DNA from: Bacillota bacterium
Lineage (GTDB): Bacteria > Bacillota > Clostridia > Peptostreptococcales > Acidaminobacteraceae
NCBI GenBank assembly: GCA_020161295.1
Contig: JAIUOA010000019.1
Span: forward strand, 1-44,535
Length of the DNA stretch: 44,535 bases
Reading direction: 5' to 3'
Shown here: one piece after another, positions 1 to 8,658 of the stretch
Layout of the letters: each line of letters opens with the position of its first letter
Position numbering within the stretch: the stretch's first letter is position 1
Notes under the pieces: generated by a model
Seen by the model: the letters and a program-made list of their open reading frames with translations, nothing else
Told to the model about the DNA's origin: nothing
The model's database searches: none
Position numbers and translations under genes: made by a program

Positions 1-96
1 TTGGCAGGATAATGGTTTGTGGTGAATCAATTATACTTCAAAAAAGGGGGGTCACTATATTTTTTTTGTGAAACCTCGAAAAACAAAGGTTGTAAG

Positions 97-117
97 GCTA
101 AACTGAGTAAGTTTAGT
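97..117 (+). promoter_or_regulatory. Small hairpin and direct repeats upstream of the TRAP receptor gene
   Basis: CTAAACT (98-104) can pair with AGTTTAG (110-116) around a 5-base loop. The 8-mer GTTTAGTT occurs at 111-118 and again at 127-134, just before the ribosome binding site. This may be an operator or a leader hairpin of the TRAP operon. No convincing -35/-10 pair is visible in the first 116 bases, so the promoter may lie outside the window. Confidence 0.25.
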
Positions 118-149
118 TGACAATACGTTTAGTTAAGCAGGAGGAAATT

Positions 150-1175
150 ATGAAGAAAGCATTGTCGTTGTTACTCATTTTAATGTTGACGTTTTCGTTA
201 GCGACAGGTTGTGCACCTAAAGCTGAGGAAGAGACCACAGCAGCACCAGCAGAAACCACTGCAGCAGCAGAAGAAACTACAGCAGCTGCAGCAGATCCTG
301 AATTTGATAACGTATTTGTAAACATCGGTACAGGCGGAACTGCAGGTACTTACTTCCCACTTGGCGGCGCTTTTGCTGAAATTTGGAACAACAACATTAA
401 AGGCATCAACGCGACAGCACAATCAACAGGTGCTTCAGTTGCAAACATCAACCTCTTAGTTGATGGTGAAGTTGAAGTCATCATCGTTCAAAACGATACT
501 GCAATGTACGCATATGAAGGCTCACAAATGTTTGATGGCGTTCCTTTTGACAAATTAAGAGGACTTGCTACACTTTACTCTGAGCCACTTCAAATCGTAA
601 CAACTGATCCTAACATCAAAACCATCGCTGACCTTAAGGGTAAAAACGTAGCTGTCGGCGCTATCGGTTCAGGTGTAGAAGCAAATGCTAGACAAATCAT
701 CGCAGCTGCAGGTATGGATTTCGAGAAAGACATCAACGCTAAATTCCTTTCATTTGCTGAAGCTTCTTCAGGACTTAAAGATAAGCAAGTTGATGCTGCG
801 TTCTTAACAGCAGGTATCCCAACAGCAGCTATCCAAGATTTATCAGCTCAAAACGACGTTTTCATCGTAGCAATCGATGGCGATGTTGCAGCGACACTTA
901 AATCAAACTACAAATTCTTTACAGATTACGTGATTCCAGCTAACACTTACAAAGGTCAAACAGCTGATGTCGCTACATTAACGGTTAAGTCGATGCTTTG
1001 CGTTTCAGCAGACATGGAAGACGATTTAGCTTATGCTTTAACAAAACAAATCTATGAAAATCTTGACCGTGTGGTTCTCGCACATAACGTCGGTAAATTC
1101 ATCACTAAAGAAACTGCACTTGAAGCAATGCCTATCCCAATGCACCCAGGCGCAGAAAGATATTTTAACGAGTAA
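150..1175 (+). CDS. TAXI-family TRAP transporter solute-binding lipoprotein
   Basis: Extracytoplasmic receptor of a TRAP transporter of the TAXI type, which captures a small, probably carboxylate or amino-acid-like, solute for the permease encoded two genes downstream. The chosen ATG at 150 follows an AGGAGG site at 139-144; an in-frame upstream TTG at 117 has no such site. The N-terminus is a lipoprotein signal (MKKALSLLLILMLTFSL) with lipobox LATGC, so the mature protein is lipid-anchored on Cys. An Ala/Thr/Glu-rich linker follows, then the TAXI core, whose first strand and loop read NIGTGGTAGTYFPLGGAFA, and a middle section with a GxGSGVEANAR stretch. Length fits the family. The ligand cannot be told from sequence. 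The DUF1850 gene and fused permease behind it form the standard TAXI set. Confidence 0.93.
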   Translation: MKKALSLLLILMLTFSLATGCAPKAEEETTAAPAETTAAAEETTAAAADPEFDNVFVNIGTGGTAGTYFPLGGAFAEIWNNNIKGINATAQSTGASVANINLLVDGEVEVIIVQNDTAMYAYEGSQMFDGVPFDKLRGLATLYSEPLQIVTTDPNIKTIADLKGKNVAVGAIGSGVEANARQIIAAAGMDFEKDINAKFLSFAEASSGLKDKQVDAAFLTAGIPTAAIQDLSAQNDVFIVAIDGDVAATLKSNYKFFTDYVIPANTYKGQTADVATLTVKSMLCVSADMEDDLAYALTKQIYENLDRVVLAHNVGKFITKETALEAMPIPMHPGAERYFNE

Positions 1176-1206
1176 TTTAAATACTCGCATGAGAGAAGGG
1201 TAAGTT

Positions 1207-1776
1207 TTGATTAGAAGAATCGTCATCGTCGTACTTGGTATGACCTTAGTAGCACTGCTAATCTTTATCGGTATGCAGGAACGGATGGTTTTAGTAGTGG
1301 AGGAGTTAGAATCCGGAAAACAAGAGACCTATATTCCTGCCGACGGCACGTTTCAGCTTGGCTATACCCATTCAGTGTTGTTGACACCAGTCGATGAGTA
1401 TTTCGAAATCAATGATCAATTAGACCTCATACTCCAAAAGACCATTTATGAGTCTTTTGGAGTAGGTCTTCCCTATGAACAAATGGAAGATAATGCTTTT
1501 GAAATCGTCGATGGAAAGTTCATTCTCTACCTAGAAAGAGCCTTTGAAGAAGTGAACATGATCATTTCGCCGATTCCAAAGCATTCGATAACAGTGAATG
1601 GTGAAAAAATCTATTTTACGGAATTATTCGGGGACGAGACCATCGATACGGGAAGCACTGCCTATGATAAGCTCGTGGACTCGGAAGAAATGCGTCTCGA
1701 AAACACCCATCATATTAGAATCTATGCAACCCAAAAGAAAGTGTTTCAAATCGGTAACTACAAAATTGTCCTGTAG
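1207..1776 (+). CDS. DUF1850 protein of the TAXI TRAP operon
   Basis: A 189-residue protein with one N-terminal membrane segment (about residues 5-23, IVIVVLGMTLVALLIFIGM) and an extracytoplasmic DUF1850-type domain. Family-like landmarks are LGYTHSVLLTPVDEYFEI and YESFGVGLPYE. DUF1850 genes are regularly found beside TAXI receptors and fused TRAP permeases and are presumed to be accessory subunits; their function is not established. The start is TTG at 1207, after GAGAGAAGGG at 1191-1200; no better ATG lies upstream. The gene is 31 bases behind the receptor and 14 bases ahead of the permease, so one transcript is likely. Confidence 0.8.
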   Translation: MIRRIVIVVLGMTLVALLIFIGMQERMVLVVEELESGKQETYIPADGTFQLGYTHSVLLTPVDEYFEINDQLDLILQKTIYESFGVGLPYEQMEDNAFEIVDGKFILYLERAFEEVNMIISPIPKHSITVNGEKIYFTELFGDETIDTGSTAYDKLVDSEEMRLENTHHIRIYATQKKVFQIGNYKIVL

Positions 1777-1790
1777 GAAGGAACGGTGTC

Positions 1791-3767
1791 ATGTCTGACT
1801 TGAACGACAAATTGAAAAATGGAGCAGCTGTAGCAGATGAACCGGTTACGGAAGTCAATGCTGATGAGCTACTCAGAAAATATGACAAAGGATCAGACTT
1901 CAGGGTACTAAGCGGAATACAAGGTAAACTATTAATCGTATTGCTGGCAGCTTTTTCATTTTTCCAGCTATACACGGGCATTTTCGGCGTGCTGGATGCC
2001 ATGCTTCAAAGATCCATCCACCTTGCATTTGGCTTAACCTTGGTGTATATTTTATATCCGTCTTCTAAAAAGTTTTCAAGAAAATCGATCCACCCAGTGG
2101 ATATCCTTTTCGCAGCACTAGCGGCATTTGTGTGCCTTTATGTGTTTTTTAACTATTCAGAACTCGTTTTAAGAGCGGGTCGCGTTAGCACCATGGACAT
2201 GGTGGTGGGAATTATCGCCATCGTCTTAGTACTCGAAGCAGCGAGACGTGTCATCGGCTGGCCGATGGTTATCATCGCACTCGTATTTATCGCGTACGCA
2301 CTATTCGGACGTTATATCCCAGGCCCATTAGCACACCGTGGTGTAAAGATGGCTAACCTGGTTCAGCATTTATATTATACGACGGAAGGAATCTTTGGAC
2401 TCCCGATCGGCGTATCATCGACTTTTATCTTTATGTTCCTGCTCTTCGGTGCTTATCTCGGCAAGACCGGTATGGGAGAATTTTTCATCGATATCTCCAA
2501 CTCCATCGCCGGTAGCGCGCCAGGTGGCCCAGCTAAGGTTGCGGTTATTTCATCAGCGACCATGGGAACCCTTTCTGGTTCATCTGTAGCAAACGTCGTC
2601 GGTACGGGTAGCTTTACCATCCCGATGATGAAGAAGCTCGGCTATAGACCAGAATTTGCAGGTGCAGTTGAAGCAACCGCTTCTACGGGTGGTCAGCTTA
2701 TGCCACCTATTATGGGTGCAGCCGCTTTCCTTATGGCTGAGTTTACAAATCTTCCTTATGTAAGAATTATCGCAGCGGCCGTCGTGCCTGCGCTGTTATA
2801 TTATTTCGGCGTTTGGGCAGGCGTTCATTATGAAGCTAAAAAACAAGGCCTAAAAGGACTTCCTAAAGACCAGCTTCCAAAAGCAGGAAAGGTTATGAAG
2901 GAGCGCGGGCACTTGATGCTTCCAATCATCATCGTCATGTACCTGTTGATTGCAGGCTATACACCAATTAGAGCCGCTATGGGCGCCATCGTTTCATCGA
3001 TCCTCGTAGCAGCAGTAAGAAAAGAAACCAGATTAAGCCTTAAAGATATTTTTATGGGCTTAGTGGATGGTGCTAGAAGTGCGATTACGGTTGTCGCTGC
3101 ATGTGCAACGGCTGGTATCATCATCGGTGTTGTTACTCAGACTGGTTTAGGGCTTAAAATGGGCTCCTTATTAGTAAGCATCGCTAGTGGTAACTTACTG
3201 CTCACTTTATTCTTTACCATGATTACCTCACTGATACTCGGTATCGGTGTACCAACCACAGCGAACTACGTCATCACAGCGACTATCGCTGCACCTGCAT
3301 TGATGATGCTGGATGTACCTGTTATCGCAGCGCATATGTTTGCTTTCTATTTCGGGATTATCGCAGACGTTACACCACCGGTAGCACTGGCTGCAGTTGC
3401 CGCCTCTGGGGTGGCCAAGTCAGAGCCGATGGCCACAGGTATACAAGCCTCACGACTGGCCATCGCAGCCTTTATCATCCCATATATCTTTGTATATAGT
3501 CCAGAGCTTCTGATGGAGAACGTGACGATCCTTCACATGATTTTTATCATCATAACAGCTCTTATCGGAATCGTAGCAGTTGCTTCAGGGTTAACCGGAT
3601 TCTTCCAAACAAAAATGAATCCAATAGAGCGTCTGATTTTCATCGGTGGTGGTATTTTGATGGTTACCACAAGCCTTGCACTTAACGGTGTGGCTGCTGT
3701 ATTACTCGGCGCAGTTGCCTTCTGGCAATTTAGAAAGAAAAAGAGCTCCCCAGCATTAGCTGTGTAG
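1791..3767 (+). CDS. TRAP transporter fused permease (DctQ-DctM type)
   Basis: A 658-residue polytopic membrane protein that fuses the small (4TM) and large (12TM) TRAP permease subunits, as is usual for TAXI systems. After a charged cytoplasmic N-terminus (about 45 residues) come the small-subunit helices, then the DctM-like part. That part shows the family's Gly/Ala/Ser-rich loops, for example SSATMGTLSGSSVANVVGTG, TGGQLMPPIMGAAAF and GIGVPTTANYVITATIAAPA. Transport is expected to use an ion gradient rather than ATP, with substrate delivered by the lipoprotein at 150-1175. The ribosome binding site is GGAAGGAA just before the ATG at 1791. The gene ends about 27 bases before a strong bidirectional terminator. 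Confidence 0.93.
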   Translation: MSDLNDKLKNGAAVADEPVTEVNADELLRKYDKGSDFRVLSGIQGKLLIVLLAAFSFFQLYTGIFGVLDAMLQRSIHLAFGLTLVYILYPSSKKFSRKSIHPVDILFAALAAFVCLYVFFNYSELVLRAGRVSTMDMVVGIIAIVLVLEAARRVIGWPMVIIALVFIAYALFGRYIPGPLAHRGVKMANLVQHLYYTTEGIFGLPIGVSSTFIFMFLLFGAYLGKTGMGEFFIDISNSIAGSAPGGPAKVAVISSATMGTLSGSSVANVVGTGSFTIPMMKKLGYRPEFAGAVEATASTGGQLMPPIMGAAAFLMAEFTNLPYVRIIAAAVVPALLYYFGVWAGVHYEAKKQGLKGLPKDQLPKAGKVMKERGHLMLPIIIVMYLLIAGYTPIRAAMGAIVSSILVAAVRKETRLSLKDIFMGLVDGARSAITVVAACATAGIIIGVVTQTGLGLKMGSLLVSIASGNLLLTLFFTMITSLILGIGVPTTANYVITATIAAPALMMLDVPVIAAHMFAFYFGIIADVTPPVALAAVAASGVAKSEPMATGIQASRLAIAAFIIPYIFVYSPELLMENVTILHMIFIIITALIGIVAVASGLTGFFQTKMNPIERLIFIGGGILMVTTSLALNGVAAVLLGAVAFWQFRKKKSSPALAV

Positions 3768-3794
3768 TGAATCAATTCCCCTTCTTAAGCAAGT

Positions 3795-3828
3795 AAAAAA
3801 CCGGTTCTCCCACAAGAACCGGTTTTTT
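3795..3828. terminator. Bidirectional intrinsic terminator between TRAP operon and permease gene
   Basis: AAAAAACCGGTTCT and AGAACCGGTTTTTT form a 14-base perfect inverted repeat around a 6-base loop, with a T run on either strand. It lies between two convergent genes and can stop both. Confidence 0.92.
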
Positions 3829-3840
3829 ACTGTTTATGTC

Positions 3841-4872
3841 TTACACTTTAATTTTAATTTTGAGAATATCGGCGCTTATCAGTGCATTGATAAGAATTAG
3901 CGCTGAAGGTCCTAAGAATAACCCGACAAATCCGACGAGCTTTATGCCGATATACATGCTGGCCAGTGCGGATAGCGCACCGACCCCGATGGCGTCTCCC
4001 AGAACCTTAGGTTCCACCACACGCCTAAAGGCGAATAGTACGCCGTAGAGGATGAGCAAACCGACAGCGATAAAGTAGTTGCCTTGAATGATGTAGTAGA
4101 TGGAGAGTGGTACCACTACTGAACCCGTACCCAGTACCGGTAGGATATCCACGACAGTGACGATACCGGCTGTGGCGAAGGGGAGAGGAACTCCTAATAT
4201 GAGAAGGCCACCTAACGTGAGGATGAATATTAAAAGGCTCATGATCAGCTGTGCGCCGATGAAGCCAAATACGGCTTTATAAAGCTTCTGCATGAGATGT
4301 TCAATTTTATGATGAGAATCATCATCGAACAAATGGAGAATTTTATCCTTAATCTTCGGCATCCCCAAGCTGATGAGGTAGAGTGCGATGATAAAGATGA
4401 GCGTATCGAGGATCAGACCTGGAACACCTTGGATCAAACCGATAAGGGCATTCGATACACCGAGAACGATGGACTGGAGTGAATCGATGCCTGTTTTCAC
4501 GAAATCGGTAAGCTGTAGGTCAAGCTCCTGAGTGAAGGGGAGAACAGTCTCTTGCACATCCATTACATAAGCGACGATTTGGTCATAATTGTTTTTTACA
4601 TATTCCACAGTCCACTTTGTAAGCGATATGAGTTCTCTGATGGCCTTATCACCCAGCGCATACATACCGACGACAGCGCCTATAAGGACTCCTGTACAGG
4701 TAAGCAGTGAAGCGATTACGCGTTTGCCGAGAAAAACTTTCGTTAAGAACCCCACCAGTGGCTCGATCAGTAGTGCGATGACGATAGCCAGTAGGAAAGG
4801 CATACCTAAGGTGAAAAAGAGATGGAGCACGAATAGTGTCAATGCGAGATAGATTAGCGTATAGAGATTCAC
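3841..4872 (-). CDS. AI-2E / YtvI-type membrane permease family protein
   Basis: A 343-residue polytopic membrane protein of the AI-2E transporter superfamily (PF01594), resembling the sporulation-associated YtvI branch. Two N-terminal helices (LTLFVLHLFFTLGMPFLLAIVIALLIEPLV) precede a third, then a long soluble amphipathic section (about residues 85-150). The conserved C-terminal half contains PLPFATAGIVTVVDILPVLG and RRVVEPKVLGDAIGV, the family's most recognisable block. Substrate is unknown; members have been linked to autoinducer, ion or lipid traffic, and the family name should not be read as proof. The start is GTG at 4872 behind AGGAGG. A TATAAT at 4902-4907 (minus strand) could give it its own promoter, but it may also be read from the upstream unit 49 bases away. 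Confidence 0.8.
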   Translation of the reverse strand: MNLYTLIYLALTLFVLHLFFTLGMPFLLAIVIALLIEPLVGFLTKVFLGKRVIASLLTCTGVLIGAVVGMYALGDKAIRELISLTKWTVEYVKNNYDQIVAYVMDVQETVLPFTQELDLQLTDFVKTGIDSLQSIVLGVSNALIGLIQGVPGLILDTLIFIIALYLISLGMPKIKDKILHLFDDDSHHKIEHLMQKLYKAVFGFIGAQLIMSLLIFILTLGGLLILGVPLPFATAGIVTVVDILPVLGTGSVVVPLSIYYIIQGNYFIAVGLLILYGVLFAFRRVVEPKVLGDAIGVGALSALASMYIGIKLVGFVGLFLGPSALILINALISADILKIKIKV

Positions 4873-4921
4873 GTTGGCCTCCTAAAATCTTTGCTAATCT
4901 GATTATACCATGTCAAATGGC

Positions 4922-5125
4922 TTATTCCTTTAATTTTGAAAGGATTTCTTCAAAATTTGATACGAGGCTCAACACTTGATTAAAGTCGCTCTGAGCCTGT
5001 TTGTATTGATCCTTGATCGCCAGCGATTTATTCGTGACTTCCTTTATTTTTTCACTGCGTTGATCAAATTGTGTCTTTGCTTGCAAGGCTTTTTTTATGA
5101 TCTCACGGTCTTGAGCAGTCATCAT
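4922..5125 (-). CDS. Small coiled-coil protein, last gene of the radical SAM unit
   Basis: A 67-residue, highly charged, Lys/Gln-rich protein with no membrane segment or signal. Nearly the whole length is predicted helix, with heptad-like spacing from about residue 8 to 65 (ending NFEEILSKLKE). It starts with ATGATG; its first ATG overlaps the stop codon of the DGT-repeat gene as TAATG, so translation is probably coupled. Size and coiled-coil character suggest a chaperone, adaptor or assembly subunit for the neighbouring repeat protein, but this is inference from position only. I recognise no family. Confidence 0.65.
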   Translation of the reverse strand: MMTAQDREIIKKALQAKTQFDQRSEKIKEVTNKSLAIKDQYKQAQSDFNQVLSLVSNFEEILSKLKE

Positions 5126-6525
5126 TATTTCATCCCTCCTAACATACCTGGCGCAGCATTTTTAACTTCTTCAGGTGTAAAGGATTTAGTGTTCCCATCC
5201 TTATCGGTCATTTTCATGCCGCCATTTTGGCTGATGATAATTTTCCCACCATCGGGTGTGTTGACTGTCACATCTGAGGTAGGACTACCATGAACGGTGG
5301 TCACATTGCCCTCAGCATCTTTAGTGGTCATGGTCGATGTGCCATCAGGATTCGAAACGATGGTCATGGACTCACCCTTAGAGTTTTTAGCTTCATAATC
5401 GCCGTTAGGTTTGACCACTGCGTTCGTTTCCACACCATCAGCCCCTTTGTTGGTCCAAGTGGTTGACCCATCCGGGTTGTTACGTACCGTGTCGGTACTG
5501 CCATCGGCATTAACGGCGTCGATATTGCCATCCGCATCGATGGTAATCTTGCCTTGATCCGTTACCATAGTCCCCGTAACTTTATCACCATTCATGGTAG
5601 TATTAGTGCCATTTGAATCCTTAATGGTGATGACCCCACTTTCAGGATGTCCAGAAATCTCAGTTTTTACGCCCGTTTCTTTATCCGTGTGTTCTCCTTT
5701 GAGGTTTCCTTCACTATCAATTTCTGTATAACCATTGTCGTCCACGATCTTACCAGACTCAAGCTCACCATCCTTATTGATCACCACTTTTGAGCCCTTG
5801 CCATCTGTAAAAGTGATTTTATCGTTTATGTTACCGGAGACATTCATTTCCTTGCCGCTTTCGTCTACTGAAACGCCGGAGATGTTTCCGTCGGCGTCTT
5901 TTGAGATATGGGTACCAAAATCGTCTTTAATGCCGATGGTTTTGCCATCTTTATCGAGAACCTCGATGTTTTTCTTACCAGGTTCGCGGATTTCCACCGT
6001 ACCATCTGGATTTTGGGCTGCGTAAGAGCCATCTGAACCGTATACGCGGATAGTGCCATCTGGGTATTCGGTACGCGTAGAACCATCGGGATTCTGCTGC
6101 CAGGCGGTACCGTCTGCATAAACCTCTGTCTTCGTACCATCTGGCGAGGTGTAGGACTCGTGACCGTCAGGTGTGATGACGCCAGTGGTGCCATCCGGTG
6201 ATTTCACATAGATGGTACCATCTTGCATCTTCGTGCCCACTGTGCCGTCGGGAAGCGTTTTCGTCGTGGTACCATCTGGATTTTTTTGAATCATGGTACC
6301 AGGCTCATCCTTTGGATCGTCTGAAGGGTAGGGATCGAACTCGCCTGCACCGCCACCACCGCTAGAGCCTTCATCTCCAGAATCGTCGTCACCACCGCCG
6401 CTTTTATCGCCTAGTGTGGCTGATACGAATGGAATACCGAACAAAATCGCGGCTAATGAGTCACCGATAACCGTTCCAAATGATTCGCTGGATGAGTTCG
6501 TGACATGATCTATACTAATCTTCAT
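5125..6525 (-). CDS. DGT-repeat (G-box-like) protein with N-terminal VTNSSSESF motif
   Basis: A 466-residue protein of unknown function. Residues 8-16 read VTNSSSESF, a motif I recall at the N-terminus of many otherwise unrelated hypothetical proteins of anaerobes. Next is a hydrophobic stretch (about 17-39, GDSLAAILFGIPFVSATLG), then a Gly/Asp/Ser-rich linker (about 42-75). The rest is some 30 degenerate 9-14-residue units built on PDGT, DGT or DGN, with alternating Thr, Lys and hydrophobic residues. Such repeats are expected to form long beta sheets like the G-box of TCP10/CPAP proteins. It is acidic and lacks LPXTG. The ATG at 6525 follows AAGGAGG; the radical SAM gene overlaps its start by 11 bases, which suggests this protein may be the enzyme's substrate. 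Confidence 0.75.
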   Translation of the reverse strand: MKISIDHVTNSSSESFGTVIGDSLAAILFGIPFVSATLGDKSGGGDDDSGDEGSSGGGGAGEFDPYPSDDPKDEPGTMIQKNPDGTTTKTLPDGTVGTKMQDGTIYVKSPDGTTGVITPDGHESYTSPDGTKTEVYADGTAWQQNPDGSTRTEYPDGTIRVYGSDGSYAAQNPDGTVEIREPGKKNIEVLDKDGKTIGIKDDFGTHISKDADGNISGVSVDESGKEMNVSGNINDKITFTDGKGSKVVINKDGELESGKIVDDNGYTEIDSEGNLKGEHTDKETGVKTEISGHPESGVITIKDSNGTNTTMNGDKVTGTMVTDQGKITIDADGNIDAVNADGSTDTVRNNPDGSTTWTNKGADGVETNAVVKPNGDYEAKNSKGESMTIVSNPDGTSTMTTKDAEGNVTTVHGSPTSDVTVNTPDGGKIIISQNGGMKMTDKDGNTKSFTPEEVKNAAPGMLGGMK

Positions 6526-7699
6526 AAAGAGATTCCTCCTTAACCTTTAAATCTGAGCATAATACGATGTCATTCATGAGGGGACACCCCCCCATGCATA
6601 AGTTTTTATCTTTACACGAACCGCATGCGATGGGGGTAACATTTGAGTCTAAGCCAGCGAGCGAGCGATGGAAATGCATGCGGAATGCTTCGAACTCAGG
6701 GCTAATATAGGCTTCTTCAATACTATGCGAGGCGAGGTCCACGGCATATCGTTGTGTGGCATCAAAACTACAGGGGAGGAGTTTCATATCCGGGGTGACA
6801 TAGGCCGAAAACCGCCCGCCTTCGCAAGTATCGTAAGCATCCTTTAGAATGCGCGGTGCAAAATGAATCAGTGCTGGCGTGGTACAAGTGTCGAAACCCG
6901 CCATGTTACAGTTCTCCTCGTGATTGAATAATCCGTAAAAATACTGCACCTTTGGGTCGTGAGCCGATAGTGTGTTAGACGGTTTCCCGTTTCCAACCGG
7001 TTTATGGAGCAGGAAAATTACGCGGTTCACGCCGGAAGGCACCTTTTTGTTTTCGATCCAGTCCGTGGCCTCTGCCAGAGAGTCGTTGCTGAGGACGAAA
7101 TGAATATTGGTTTTGATGCCGTGTGCCAATAACCCCTGAACCGCACGCCAGGTATAATGGCTTCTATAGTGACTGACGGCCACGGCACCGCAGTATTTCT
7201 TCACCTCTGGGAGGATGTCTAAATTAAGGCCATACCCAGATGTGGTGAAATTCGGTGTGACACCGTTATCGTGTGCATATTTGAGGATTTTTAGAAAATC
7301 GGGATGCTGATCTGGATCCCCACGGCCACCTAATGCGACCTGAAAGGTTCGTCCTTTACTTTCATCGATGATGCGTTTGAAACTCTCAAACGACATGTGA
7401 GGCTCGTGTTTACTATTTCCCGATTGATAGCACTGGACACCGGATTCGGCACATTTACCACTGATGCCATGGAGACAGTGTCCCATTATTCCGATATCCA
7501 GTAGGTGAGGATAGCTTCCGCGAAATGCTTCTTCTTCCGTTTGAATGCCGTTTTCATCGAGGACAGAGGTACGTACATAGTATCCTGAGATGGGATCGTA
7601 GGCCACTCGGAATTTATAGGTTTCATCCTCATACTGGATGAGCGATCGCTTCGATAAGTCAAGAGTACGCTTTGATAAGTCGGTTGCTGTCTTACTCAT
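6515..7699 (-). CDS. Radical SAM enzyme with SPASM-like C-terminal cysteines
   Basis: A 394-residue radical SAM family protein. The presumed cluster cysteines are C75, C83 and C90 in GHCLHGISGKC...QCYQSG, spacing C-x7-C-x6-C rather than the classical C-x3-C-x2-C. The fold is supported by GGRGDPDQHPDF (GGxGEP-like SAM-binding motif, about residues 124-135) and by a TTSGYGLNLD strand-loop. The C-terminal region carries C292, C310, C359, C362, C368, C372 and C381 (CGSCKDKNLCMGGC), a SPASM-type auxiliary Fe-S cluster domain typical of peptide-modifying enzymes. The start at 7699 overlaps the upstream stop as TGATG, and the 3' end overlaps the repeat protein by 11 bases. Most likely it modifies a neighbouring gene product; the chemistry cannot be stated. 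Confidence 0.87.
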   Translation of the reverse strand: MSKTATDLSKRTLDLSKRSLIQYEDETYKFRVAYDPISGYYVRTSVLDENGIQTEEEAFRGSYPHLLDIGIMGHCLHGISGKCAESGVQCYQSGNSKHEPHMSFESFKRIIDESKGRTFQVALGGRGDPDQHPDFLKILKYAHDNGVTPNFTTSGYGLNLDILPEVKKYCGAVAVSHYRSHYTWRAVQGLLAHGIKTNIHFVLSNDSLAEATDWIENKKVPSGVNRVIFLLHKPVGNGKPSNTLSAHDPKVQYFYGLFNHEENCNMAGFDTCTTPALIHFAPRILKDAYDTCEGGRFSAYVTPDMKLLPCSFDATQRYAVDLASHSIEEAYISPEFEAFRMHFHRSLAGLDSNVTPIACGSCKDKNLCMGGCPLMNDIVLCSDLKVKEESLYED

Positions 7700-8658
7700 C
7701 AGGCTTTCACCTCGGGTTTCTTACCGGAGGCGACAGCCAGGGCGAAGCCGGCGAGGACAGCGACAGCGCCGAGCATGTAGCCGCCGTACATGAATTTCAT
7801 TAGAATCAGCGGTGCGTCCAGTAATAGCCCAGCCACGAAGGCAGAGAGGAGAAGGTACACGCTGTCGTCGGAGAGACCGCGTTTTCTACCGGCCAGCTTA
7901 GCGAGGTCATTAGAGCCGAGCTTGATGAACTTATAAAAGCCGGTTTTATTTGCCTCACCCAGCAAATAGCTGATGGTAAATGCCATGACGAGAACGATGA
8001 AGTATTTATCAAACTTGTTTCTTGCGCCAGAAAAGCGCGAGTAGCTGGCGAAATTGTTTGCGATCATAAGTCCCATGCCAGCACCGATTAAAAGCAAAGG
8101 ATAAGCGGATTGCCCCATTCGTCCTAAAGCGGATTTGAAATTAGGGACGACATTTTTTAAACATTCAAAGGATGCTTTAAAGCCTTTCTTCCGCATGGAG
8201 TGAAAGAGCTTCTTTCCAAATGTGAAAATGATGACCCAGAAAATCGTCTTAGGGATAATATCGTTATAGGTAGCCGTCAGAAAGACGACTGTAGAGATTA
8301 GTCCACGGAAGGGCTGTAGCCATAATGGCATAAAATAGGGATCCACTGTCCAGAAAATCAGGTTCACAGCTAGGACGATCCCGCCATAGATGGCCAGTGT
8401 TTTTATGCGCTTAGGTGCATTTGACATGGCTTTTTTAAACTCTGATTTAATCCAAGGAATCAAGCTTTCAGGTTGATTCTTTTGAAGCTTAGAAGTCGAA
8501 TCCTGTGCGTCCTTATTCGCCATGGATGCACGCCATTCATTTTTTATATTGAGTCTTTTCCCGAAATCAGTTGATGGGTTAAGCTTAAAAGCGGCACCGC
8601 ACTTCGGGCATTTTTCAAATTCATCAGGTGCTGTTGCTAAGCATTTCATGCAAATCAT
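7699..8658 (-). CDS. Zinc-ribbon polytopic membrane protein, first gene of the radical SAM unit
   Basis: A 319-residue protein that opens with a zinc ribbon (MICMKCLATA...KCPKCGAAF, two CxxC knuckles), followed by a charged linker and about six or seven membrane helices from residue ~85 on. Helices include IKTLAIYGGIVLAVNLIFW, AYPLLLIGAGMGLMIANNF, KYFIVLVMAFTISYLLG and a C-terminal pair. I know no function for it. It is co-transcribed with the radical SAM gene (TGATG overlap), so it may be the membrane export or anchoring partner of the modified product. The ATG at 8658 is preceded by AAGGGGGA. The N-terminal ribbon resembles those of many Firmicute zinc-ribbon membrane proteins and gives no specific clue. 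Confidence 0.7.
   Translation of the reverse strand: MICMKCLATAPDEFEKCPKCGAAFKLNPSTDFGKRLNIKNEWRASMANKDAQDSTSKLQKNQPESLIPWIKSEFKKAMSNAPKRIKTLAIYGGIVLAVNLIFWTVDPYFMPLWLQPFRGLISTVVFLTATYNDIIPKTIFWVIIFTFGKKLFHSMRKKGFKASFECLKNVVPNFKSALGRMGQSAYPLLLIGAGMGLMIANNFASYSRFSGARNKFDKYFIVLVMAFTISYLLGEANKTGFYKFIKLGSNDLAKLAGRKRGLSDDSVYLLLSAFVAGLLLDAPLILMKFMYGGYMLGAVAVLAGFALAVASGKKPEVKA

Noticed and set aside
1..20. Sigma-54-like GG...G motif at the left edge
   Set aside because: The required GC dinucleotide 10 bases after the GG is absent.
198..422. Cys-rich minus-strand frame across the TAXI receptor signal region
   Set aside because: The cysteines come from GCA-repeat codons of the Ala-rich linker read on the other strand.
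5200..6350. Periodic ACCATC-type motifs as DNA repeats
   Set aside because: They are the coding strand of the DGT protein repeats, with varying spacing, not independent DNA elements.
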